Source: Methylophaga sp. OBS3
Lineage (GTDB): Bacteria; Pseudomonadota; Gammaproteobacteria; Nitrosococcales; Methylophagaceae
DNA: 64,000 nt
Direction of reading: 5' to 3'
Assembly (NCBI RefSeq): GCF_026319325.1
Contig: NZ_JAPDMU010000001.1
Location: forward strand, 620,001 to 684,000
The translations under genes and the position numbers were made by a program. This document shows positions 1-7,000 of this stretch, in pieces; within the stretch, counting starts at the first letter, position 1; every line of letters starts with the position of its first letter. The notes under the pieces are model-generated. The model searched no databases and was not told the DNA's origin. It worked only from the letters and a program-made list of their open reading frames with translations.

Positions 1-1
1 C

Positions 2-1102
2 ACCGATACAGGTGCTATCCGACTTCATATTGATTTGGTTGCAGAAACTACCGACATAATTGATCTACAGTTTTCGATTATTGACACAGGCAACGGTATT
101 TCGGCCGATAAACTGGACAAACTCTTTCAACGTTTTAGCCAAGTTGATGAAAGCCTGACTCGAAAAGTGGGTGGCTCAGGGCTTGGACTCGCGATTAGTT
201 ACCAGCTCGTTTCGTTAATGGGTGGCAATCTAAAAGTAAAATCTGAACCTAACATCGGTAGTGAGTTTTATTTCCAGCTCAGTTTTAACAAAGTTACAGA
301 ATTGGCTCAGCCAAAACTACCGAATAAAGATTGGCAGTTTTATAGCTGCACCCACGCTAAGACCTTATCGGAATATCTTGCATCACTTTTCGAGAATTGG
401 GGCATACCTCTAATCCATAATGATTCCGCCAAAACCTTACTAATAACTCTGAATGATAGTGACCGCAATGTCCTACTTTTGGATTCTAAGGTGCTTAATG
501 AACAAGCAAATCAAGACGAGCTTATGGGGCTGGATAAAACCAAAACGAAGGTCATTATCCTGCACTCACTTGCTGATACAGCCAACGCTGAGATAATCAA
601 TAAACTCGCTGATAAAGTGCTGACCAAACCCGCCAGCCAAATTGAAGTACTGAACGCTCTTAACAGCATCACACATCAAAATGTTGAAGCTAAACCCTCA
701 GAAAATAACCTTAGCGATAAATTACCAAGATTAGATTTAACAATCCTTCTGGTTGAGGATGACTTTATAAATCAAACTGTTGCTAAAGGTTTATTACAAA
801 AAACTGGAGTCAACCTCACCATCGCCAACAACGGTATTGAAGCCTTATCGATGCTTAGCGAAACCAAGTTTGATCTGGTTTTAATGGATTGTATGATGCC
901 GGAAATGGACGGTTACCAAGCCACACGAAAATTACGCAGTGGTGATGCAGGCAAGTTAAATAAAGACGTTACCGTTATTGCCCTTACTGCTGATGCGATG
1001 CGCGGCGCAAGAGAAGCGTGTATTCAAGCGGGTATGAACGACTATATACCTAAGCCAATTGATATCATCGCGCTGACCGATATGATAAAAAAATGGCAAT
1101 GA
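2..1102 (+). CDS. Hybrid sensor histidine kinase, 3' part (5' end outside window)
   Basis: The frame is open from base 2, so this is the C-terminal part of a larger protein. It begins inside the HATPase_c domain: the G1 box DTGNGIS, an F box (LFQRFSQVD) and the G2 box GGSGLGLAIS are all present. A degenerate receiver-like stretch follows. Last comes a true receiver domain with acidic pocket VEDD, phosphoacceptor Asp in LVLMDCMMPEMDG, the conserved Thr/Ala region (IALTADAM) and Lys in YIPKPI. Such hybrid kinases pass phosphate His-Asp inside the protein and then to an Hpt protein. The sensor region and dimerisation His are not in view, so the signal is unknown. Confidence 0.93.
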   Translation, partial: TDTGAIRLHIDLVAETTDIIDLQFSIIDTGNGISADKLDKLFQRFSQVDESLTRKVGGSGLGLAISYQLVSLMGGNLKVKSEPNIGSEFYFQLSFNKVTELAQPKLPNKDWQFYSCTHAKTLSEYLASLFENWGIPLIHNDSAKTLLITLNDSDRNVLLLDSKVLNEQANQDELMGLDKTKTKVIILHSLADTANAEIINKLADKVLTKPASQIEVLNALNSITHQNVEAKPSENNLSDKLPRLDLTILLVEDDFINQTVAKGLLQKTGVNLTIANNGIEALSMLSETKFDLVLMDCMMPEMDGYQATRKLRSGDAGKLNKDVTVIALTADAMRGAREACIQAGMNDYIPKPIDIIALTDMIKKWQ

Positions 1103-1152
1103 GTTTTTGATTTCACTCAACGCTAAAAATTAACCTTAACAAGGACGTTAAC

Positions 1153-1395
1153 ATGTCAACTGTTGAAAACAACACAACACCACAGGCAAAAGTACAAATG
1201 TTTTTGGTGATGGCAGTCGTGTTATCGAATTTGGTCACATTCGGCATTTTATACTGGTTTAAAATCAGTATTTTTGAGCATTTGGCCATCGCATTTGCTG
1301 GTTTCGTATTACTTTCTTTTGTTGAGGTGGGTTATCTCAACTTTATTCAAAAGTTACGCCAACGAAATGCTAATAATCTTAGTGATAATGCCTAA
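1153..1395 (+). CDS. Small two-helix inner-membrane protein, unknown function
   Basis: This is an 80-residue protein with a good ribosome binding site (AAGGAC) 7-8 bases before ATG. Two hydrophobic segments, about residues 15-36 and 42-62, are joined by a short loop. The C-terminus is basic and polar, as in a hairpin anchored in the inner membrane. It starts 50 bases after the hybrid kinase and is probably co-transcribed with it. Its stop overlaps the stop of the convergent LuxR gene by 4 bases. I do not recognise a family. A kinase-associated accessory role is possible only by position. Confidence 0.7.
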   Translation: MSTVENNTTPQAKVQMFLVMAVVLSNLVTFGILYWFKISIFEHLAIAFAGFVLLSFVEVGYLNFIQKLRQRNANNLSDNA

Positions 1396-2276
1396 AAAGA
1401 ACGCTTAAGCCATAACGCCATCAAAGCAGCACGACTGTTCACATTAAACTTTCGGTAAATACTTTTGACGTGATTGTGTGTGGTTGCTGATTTCTGGCCA
1501 AGCGATTCGGATATTTGTTTTTCGGTGAGTTCACTTAACAGTAAATGCATGACCTTACGTTCGGTGTGGGTCAGTGGTTTTTCAGCAATCACCAAGCCAT
1601 GACTTAAAGCCAATTGGCTGTAAAACCACTTAAGACCGCGTAATGCATATGCGGCAGTAGCGATATCTTGTTTATTAAATGCAGGCGCATCACCAATCCG
1701 ATTAAAGCAAAAATGCATTTCTAGATCTTGATTGATAGGTGTTGAAATAAACAAAGCGTCAGTCACATTACGGCTTTGGTAATAAATTTTGTAATGGATA
1801 CTGTCAAAAAAAGCCGGCGATACTAACTCTCTTAATAGAACACTTCGAAACTCACCCGCCCCTTCGGTGTGTTTGATAGCCACTTCACTAATGGCATTCA
1901 TATCACCCGCATTCATATTACGTTTTGCGGATTCATAGATCTCATTATCAACTGGCAGTTCTTTATAAAAATAAACTGGACCAACACGCCAGCCTCTTAA
2001 GCTATCGATCGTGTGATCGACATCATCTAATCGAATACTGGAAAGCCAATAGCCATGATCGGCATTGATAAGAGAACTAATCGAACTTAATAGCACTTGT
2101 AGTGCTTCTTCGGTATCACTAATTGGAAAACTAACTAAGTTATCCCAAAGTTCGTGGACTTGTTCTTGAGCTGTTTTGTGTTCTAGAGACTTCATAGGTT
2201 TGTTCTGTATTAGCACTTCGGTCAAATTGCGTTCAACAAACTGATTTGTTGAAGTGCAATAACGTGTTTCAAACAT
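1392..2276 (-). CDS. LuxR-family transcriptional regulator
   Basis: A 294-residue regulator. The C-terminal 65 or so residues form a LuxR-type helix-turn-helix: LTHTERKVMHLLLSELTEKQ, then the recognition region and a SIYRKFNV segment. The roughly 220-residue N-terminal part is a GAF-like or autoinducer-domain-sized sensory region with no receiver Asp. I cannot assign a ligand. The chosen ATG has a strong GGAGG five bases upstream. A later in-frame ATG (residue 28) lacks one. No luxI-type synthase gene is nearby, so quorum sensing is not implied. Confidence 0.85.
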   Translation of the reverse strand: MFETRYCTSTNQFVERNLTEVLIQNKPMKSLEHKTAQEQVHELWDNLVSFPISDTEEALQVLLSSISSLINADHGYWLSSIRLDDVDHTIDSLRGWRVGPVYFYKELPVDNEIYESAKRNMNAGDMNAISEVAIKHTEGAGEFRSVLLRELVSPAFFDSIHYKIYYQSRNVTDALFISTPINQDLEMHFCFNRIGDAPAFNKQDIATAAYALRGLKWFYSQLALSHGLVIAEKPLTHTERKVMHLLLSELTEKQISESLGQKSATTHNHVKSIYRKFNVNSRAALMALWLKRSF

Positions 2277-2473
2277 AATGCCTCCATGCGTTTAACTATT
2301 TCAAACTCTCTTTGCATGGTGTTTAACTGCAGACAAAATAGAGTAATTCAGATACGACTTTGCATCACAATAGCCAATCTAACGATATTGTCAATAAATA
2401 TAACGACCTAGCAGAAATAAACAAGTTTCGTTGTTTTCTATAAAATCCTCCAGAAAATATAGCTACATTCGAT

Positions 2474-2516
2474 ACAAAAAAAGAGCATGCCACCGACAGC
2501 AGTGAACATGCTCTTT
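2474..2516 (-). terminator. Rho-independent terminator of the alcohol dehydrogenase transcript
   Basis: A stem pairs AAAGAGCATG (2480-2489) with CATGCTCTTT (2507-2516). On the minus strand it is followed by a run of six T. It lies about 45 bases after the dehydrogenase stop codon. The rest of 2277-2561 should hold the LuxR gene promoter; I see nothing else there. Confidence 0.8.
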
Positions 2517-2561
2517 CTGTAAAAATTTATTTATTCTGAATCAATAAGTTAAGCCAGAAAC

Positions 2562-3611
2562 TTAAACTGCTTCAAGTGAGCTCATATCGATAACAAAACG
2601 ATGTGAGATATCCCCTTCTTCAAGCTTTTTGTAAGCATTATTGATTTCATCGATTTTGATCATTTCACAATCTGGGTGGATGTTATGTTTGGCACAGAAA
2701 TCCAATACTTCCTGAGTTTCAGCAATACCACCAATTAAAGAACCAGCAATACGACGACGACCAAAAATCAGAGGGAAAGTCATCGGTTCGTTCAGCGGAC
2801 CAACCTGACCAACGATAACCAACGTACCATCTACATCTAACAATGGCAGGTAAGATGTCACATCATGTTTCACGGGAACAGTATCAACAATCAGATCAAA
2901 ATGATTAGCCGTTGCGGTCATTTCTTGCTCATCACTTGAAGCTAACATTGATTTAGCCCCAATACTTAGTGCTTCTTTTTCTTTAGATTTACTACGACTA
3001 ATCACGGTAACTTCAGCGCCCATTGCCACAGCAAGTTTAACGGCCATGTGACCCAAACCGCCTAGGCCAATAACACCAACACGGCTACCTGGACCAACAT
3101 TCCAAGTACGCAGCGGTGAATACGTTGTGATACCAGCACAAAGGATCGGTGCCGCTTTTGCCAAATCTAATTTGTCAGAAACACTTAAAACAAATTCTTC
3201 ACGAACAACAATGTGTCTAGCATAACCACCTTGGGTGATTTCCCCAGAAATGCGATCTGGCGCACCATAAGTTGGCGTCATACCTTCACGACAGTATTGC
3301 TCTTCACCATGGTCACATTGATCACAGTGTTGGCAGCTATCAACCATACAACCGACAGCAACATGTTGTCCGACTGAAAATTTGGTTACTGCTGAACCAA
3401 CTTCAGTCACCCGTCCGACAATTTCATGTCCCGGGATCAATGGATAAGATTGTGGGCCCCAGTCACCGTTTACAGTATGTAAATCGGAGTGACAGACACC
3501 CGAGTACAAAATCTCCATAGCAACATCATTTTCACGTAATTCTCTACGTTCAAAATGAAATGGCGCTAACGCTGCGCCTTCAGATGGTGCGGCATAACCA
3601 ATTGTTTTCAT
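2562..3611 (-). CDS. Zinc-dependent alcohol dehydrogenase, cinnamyl-alcohol dehydrogenase/YahK type
   Basis: A 349-residue medium-chain dehydrogenase/reductase that interconverts aldehydes and primary alcohols. The catalytic zinc ligands are in GVCHSDLH and PGHEIVG. The structural zinc cysteines are in the CxxCxxC...C cluster (QHCDQC through EEQYC). The Rossmann motif GLGGLGHMAVKLA is followed by a Ser-Arg-Ser-Lys run after the second beta strand, which favours NADP(H) over NAD(H). The length and the motif GGIAETQEVLDFC match E. coli YahK. It is the last gene of a minus-strand run behind the cupin and cyclophilin-like genes and ends at a clear terminator. The physiological substrate is unknown. 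Aldehyde detoxification is the usual assumption for this family. Confidence 0.93.
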   Translation of the reverse strand: MKTIGYAAPSEGAALAPFHFERRELRENDVAMEILYSGVCHSDLHTVNGDWGPQSYPLIPGHEIVGRVTEVGSAVTKFSVGQHVAVGCMVDSCQHCDQCDHGEEQYCREGMTPTYGAPDRISGEITQGGYARHIVVREEFVLSVSDKLDLAKAAPILCAGITTYSPLRTWNVGPGSRVGVIGLGGLGHMAVKLAVAMGAEVTVISRSKSKEKEALSIGAKSMLASSDEQEMTATANHFDLIVDTVPVKHDVTSYLPLLDVDGTLVIVGQVGPLNEPMTFPLIFGRRRIAGSLIGGIAETQEVLDFCAKHNIHPDCEMIKIDEINNAYKKLEEGDISHRFVIDMSSLEAV

Positions 3612-3662
3612 AGCATTTCCTCTATTCGTTGAAAATTCACGATATCGACTGTGATTCCCTGC

Positions 3663-4088
3663 CTAATCAATGAGCTCAATGGTGACATCAAGACTACCTG
3701 ACTGACTCAGCACTTGGAGATTGTTATCAATATGTCCCAACCGAATTAAACCAGCTGAGTGACCAAAATCTTTATAAAAAATGGCGAGATTACCCCAGGG
3801 TTTGTAATAGGCAATATCCCCCTTACGTGGTGAATAACCTGAAGCTGCGCCATCGGTTGATAGGGCCTCAGGCAACACCACAATTTTTTCGGTTTGATGA
3901 AAGTCATCAAGGGTCACTGTCAACGGCAATAGTTTGATGAAATCACGCGATGCAGCACTGTCATCTAAACTCGCGACGAGTGATGATGTGCCTGTTGTGA
4001 TTTGAACTTTCGTCAAAGCCTTGTCTCCAGCAAATGTATTTGTGGCTGTTAATGACATACCAGTGATAATGACTAATTTTTTAAACAC
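3663..4088 (-). CDS. Exported cyclophilin-like fold protein
   Basis: A 141-residue protein with a signal peptide (MFKKLVIITGMSLTATNTFAG, cleavage near residue 20). The mature part carries the cyclophilin-like motifs of the PF18050-type family: a Ser/Ala-rich DFIKLLPLTV segment, YSPRKGDIAYYKPWGNLAIFY, and a LGHIDNNL strand. Catalytic residues of true peptidyl-prolyl isomerases are not evident. It sits 5 bases after the cupin stop codon, so the two are clearly co-transcribed. Members of this family often occur with cupins, flavodoxins and aldo-keto reductases. Their biochemical role is not established. Confidence 0.8.
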   Translation of the reverse strand: MFKKLVIITGMSLTATNTFAGDKALTKVQITTGTSSLVASLDDSAASRDFIKLLPLTVTLDDFHQTEKIVVLPEALSTDGAASGYSPRKGDIAYYKPWGNLAIFYKDFGHSAGLIRLGHIDNNLQVLSQSGSLDVTIELID

Positions 4089-4093
4089 TAACG

Positions 4094-4594
4094 TTACTGT
4101 AAATACTGTTCGTCAGTTACGGGCTCAAGCCATTCGACATTAGTACCTTCAAAGACTTCTTGTACCGCGATATGACTCATACCTGTAGTGCTTGTCGCGC
4201 CATGCCAGTGTTTATGATTCGGTGGACACCAAATCGAATCACCCGCATTGACGATGACTTTTTCACCATCTTCACATTGTGTCCAACCTTGGCCAGAAGT
4301 CACAATTAATAACTGCCCTTTGGGATGGGTATGCCAATTTGTGCGAGCGCCAGGCTCAAATGTGACTAATGCTGATGTGATGCTTGATGGCTCTTGAGCT
4401 TGCAATAAAATCGGATCAATTCTGACATCACCGACAAACCATTCTTTCGGCCCTTTCACAGATGCCTGAGAACCATTTTTGTTATGAATCATGTGTTCCT
4501 CCTTTGCTGCTTTATGCGTATCGGCCATACCAGACAATGGTATGAAGATGCTCAAACCTAATAATACGCCGAGCGTTAACGATTTACTTTTCAT
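4094..4594 (-). CDS. Exported cupin protein, (R)-mandelonitrile lyase-like
   Basis: A 166-residue protein with a signal peptide (hydrophobic residues about 8-22, SGMA cleavage). A single small beta-barrel cupin follows. Metal ligands are visible as NWHTHPKGQ (two His and a Gln) and as His in HKHWHG. The block from VTFEPGARTNWHTHP through the C-terminal VTDEQY closely resembles the Mn-dependent cupin hydroxynitrile lyases, but that activity is known from few members and may not be the native role. It is the first gene of the run cupin, cyclophilin-like, dehydrogenase, and is divergent from a LysR regulator that probably controls it. Confidence 0.85.
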   Translation of the reverse strand: MKSKSLTLGVLLGLSIFIPLSGMADTHKAAKEEHMIHNKNGSQASVKGPKEWFVGDVRIDPILLQAQEPSSITSALVTFEPGARTNWHTHPKGQLLIVTSGQGWTQCEDGEKVIVNAGDSIWCPPNHKHWHGATSTTGMSHIAVQEVFEGTNVEWLEPVTDEQYLQ

Positions 4595-4671
4595 GCTGAT
4601 GACAATTCCTTTAGTTGATTCTGCTTAATTTCAATCGGCTTAACTTATCTTGCTAGTGATCTTAAGAGGTA

Positions 4672-4685
4672 GTTAGCTAGCTAAC
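4672..4685. promoter_or_regulatory. Perfect 14-bp palindrome between cupin and lysR genes
   Basis: GTTAGCTAGCTAAC is a perfect palindrome in the divergent intergenic region. It is a candidate regulator-binding site. Assignment to the adjacent LysR protein is inference. Confidence 0.45.
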
Positions 4686-4692
4686 AACCATG

Positions 4693-4719
4693 TTTAATTC
4701 ATTGAATCCATGAATTAAA
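4693..4719. promoter_or_regulatory. Candidate LysR operator (10-bp inverted repeat, 7-bp spacer)
   Basis: TTTAATTCAT and ATGAATTAAA are perfect inverted arms around a 7-base spacer. This is the interrupted-dyad form that LysR-type regulators bind (T-N11-A style). It lies 70 bases before the lysR ATG, a typical autoregulatory position. Confidence 0.55.
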
Positions 4720-4788
4720 AACATCAATAAACTAATAAATAGCGTTTTTAATATGTTTTAATAGCAAAACACCTTGTTGGATTGATAA

Positions 4789-5688
4789 ATGAAACGCGAA
4801 GAACTCAGTGACTTGATGTTATTTATGTGTGTTGCCGACGAGAAAAGTTTCACTCGTGCAGCAGTTCGTCTTGATGTCTCCCAGTCAGCCGTCAGTCATG
4901 CTGTAAGACGGCTCGAAGCATCGCTCGGTTTAAAGCTACTCAACAGAACCTCAAGACGTGTATCCACAACCGAAGCCGGTGAAAAATTACTAGCGACGCT
5001 ACGCCCAGGCTTTAGTGATATCAGTGCCCGTATAGAAGAATTAAAAATGCTGGGCGATGCACCCAGCGGGCTCGTTCGGATAGCAACCAGTAAACCGGCA
5101 ATGCAATCAGGCTTATGGTCAAAAATCTCGAAGATCTCGCGTGATTATCCAGAAGTACAAATTGAATTAAGCCTTGAAAGCAGACTGGCAGATCTAACGG
5201 CAGATAGATTTGATGCCGCGATTCGATTAAGAGAGTTTATTAGTCCAGATATGGTGGCAATTAAGGTTGGCCCTGATATACAAATGGCCGCTGTTGCATC
5301 ACCTGATTACCTAGAAAAACACGGTATCCCAGAAACACCAGCCGATCTCGATAATCATGCATGTCTAATCTTACGTTTTAGCCCAAACGCGTCGCCTTAT
5401 GACTGGGAATTTGAAAAAGACGGCGTGAGTATCGAAAAGAAAGTAAACGGCCCGTTTATTTTTAGCTCAAGCGGCATTTGTGCAGAAGCGGCCAAAGAAG
5501 GCCATGGCATTGCTTTTGTGACCGAGCCAGAAGTCAGCGAGGATATTAAAAAAGGTTTACTCAGAAGAGTATTAGCGGATTGGTGCCCAAGTTTTGATGG
5601 GTATTACCTATGTTATTCAGGACGCCGTCAGGTAAGTTCAGCACTGCGTTTAATCATTGATAGACTTCGCTATACCGAAAACCATTAA
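4789..5688 (+). CDS. LysR-type transcriptional regulator
   Basis: A 299-residue regulator. Its N-terminal winged helix-turn-helix reads MLFMCVADEKSFTRAA then LDVSQSAVSHAVRRLE (about residues 9-45). A substrate-binding domain of the periplasmic-binding-protein fold follows from about residue 90. It is divergent from the exported cupin operon, with 194 bases between them holding two inverted repeats, so it is the likely regulator of that operon and of itself. The effector is unknown. Confidence 0.93.
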   Translation: MKREELSDLMLFMCVADEKSFTRAAVRLDVSQSAVSHAVRRLEASLGLKLLNRTSRRVSTTEAGEKLLATLRPGFSDISARIEELKMLGDAPSGLVRIATSKPAMQSGLWSKISKISRDYPEVQIELSLESRLADLTADRFDAAIRLREFISPDMVAIKVGPDIQMAAVASPDYLEKHGIPETPADLDNHACLILRFSPNASPYDWEFEKDGVSIEKKVNGPFIFSSSGICAEAAKEGHGIAFVTEPEVSEDIKKGLLRRVLADWCPSFDGYYLCYSGRRQVSSALRLIIDRLRYTENH

Positions 5689-5690
5689 TT

Positions 5691-6617
5691 TTATTCGGGC
5701 GCTAACTGCCCTTCTTTATTAATGGCACGAATAGCAAATGCATTTCGGCCATTATTTTTAACGCGATATAACAAATCATCAGCTAACGTTAGGTATTTAT
5801 CAGTACTAAAACGTGGGAGTTGATTGTTAATGACAAGGCAACCAAAACTCATGGTCGCCGACACGAGTTCCATCTCATGATGAATCACTAAACTCCTAAT
5901 CGCTTTCAGTAAACGTTGGAGTATGACTTCAATTTCGTGACGATTGGCTTCGCAATAAATCAAAAACTCTTCGCCGCCTAATCGTGCCACTGTTTCAAAT
6001 GGACGCACTAGGTTTTTTAATGTTTTGGCGACCATCAGCAATAACTCATCACCTACACTGTGACCGTAGTTATCATTGACCTTTTTAAAGTGGTCAATAT
6101 CACACATGATGAGACAATGCTCTGTGTTGGGCGAAGCACGAAACAGTCTTGCTATGTGATTATCAACATCGTTAAGCCCAGCCCGGCGATTTAATAAACC
6201 GGTCAATTCATCTGTATGCGCCAGCTGAATATATTTCTTCTGGGCATCAACCAAACGTTTTCCGACTTTTAGCCGTGCCATAAAAAGGCTGCCATTGACT
6301 GGCTTTTCGATAAAGTCATCGGCCCCGAGGTCAAGCGCAGTTAACTCAATATTTTCTTGATGACTTGAAGTCACCATGATGATGTACGGACGAGGAATAC
6401 GCTCTTGCTTACGTATTTCTGCACACAACTGTAAACCATCAATCTCTGGCATCATCCAGTCGATGACGATGATTTCAGGTGGCGTTTCTCGCTTGGATAA
6501 TAAAGCTAACGCCTGTTCGGCACCATCGGCAGTGATTGGATGATAGCCAGCCTTTCTCACGAAAGCGCTTAATATCTCTCGCTCAATGGGGTTATCGTCA
6601 ATGATCAAAACATCCAT
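5691..6617 (-). CDS. Response regulator with GGDEF domain (diguanylate cyclase)
   Basis: A 308-residue REC-GGDEF protein. The receiver domain (about 1-120) has the acidic pair DD at 7-8, phosphoacceptor Asp 53 in VIDWMMPEIDG and a Lys in IEKPVNG. The cyclase domain (about 140-300) keeps the metal Asp in CDIDHFKKVND and the active-site signature RLGGEEF, so it should make cyclic di-GMP. The inhibitory I-site position before GGEEF reads RPFE, not RxxD, so product inhibition may be weak or lost. It lies downstream of the Hpt and hybrid kinase genes and is the likely output of that phosphorelay. Confidence 0.93.
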   Translation of the reverse strand: MDVLIIDDNPIEREILSAFVRKAGYHPITADGAEQALALLSKRETPPEIIVIDWMMPEIDGLQLCAEIRKQERIPRPYIIMVTSSHQENIELTALDLGADDFIEKPVNGSLFMARLKVGKRLVDAQKKYIQLAHTDELTGLLNRRAGLNDVDNHIARLFRASPNTEHCLIMCDIDHFKKVNDNYGHSVGDELLLMVAKTLKNLVRPFETVARLGGEEFLIYCEANRHEIEVILQRLLKAIRSLVIHHEMELVSATMSFGCLVINNQLPRFSTDKYLTLADDLLYRVKNNGRNAFAIRAINKEGQLAPE

Positions 6618-6661
6618 TATTAGGCTCTATTTGAGTTAGCAAATTCGGCCGACATAATGCT

Positions 6662-7000
6662 CTATGCCGTTTCAACTAAAAAAGTATCAATTTCAGCAGT
6701 TAGCTGGGCAAGCTGCTCTGAACTTGCGAACGCATTGTCTTGCCTTGCTTCTTCTTCAATGACTTTTGCTAGGCAAGCGACTCTCAATGCCCCAACAGCT
6801 AAAGCACTGCCTTTAATTTTGTGCGCATGAAGTTGTAATGCATTAACATCATTTTCTTGTGAGGCCTGCTCTATTTCTTGCACTGTCAAAGGTGCGAGTT
6901 CTTTAAAGTGAGAAATTAAGGTACTCAACAATGACTCATCATTCATTAATCGAGATAAGGCTGTTTGTTTATCCCATACCACCAAGTTTGGATCATCCAT
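6662..7000 (-). CDS. Hpt phosphotransfer protein
   Basis: A 112-residue stand-alone histidine phosphotransfer protein. The phosphoacceptor is His 60 in AHKIKGSALAVGA, the HxxKG(S/T) signature. Its ATG directly follows the TGA of the hybrid kinase gene (no spacer). A near-perfect ribosome binding site, AAAGGAGGGG, lies inside the last kinase codons, so the two are probably translationally coupled. The expected role is moving phosphate from the kinase receiver to the REC-GGDEF protein 44 bases downstream. Confidence 0.9.
   Translation of the reverse strand: MDDPNLVVWDKQTALSRLMNDESLLSTLISHFKELAPLTVQEIEQASQENDVNALQLHAHKIKGSALAVGALRVACLAKVIEEEARQDNAFASSEQLAQLTAEIDTFLVETA

Noticed and set aside
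1392-2276. LuxR-type protein as a quorum-sensing receptor
   Set aside because: No luxI homologue is nearby and the N-terminal region cannot be assigned to the autoinducer-binding family by eye.
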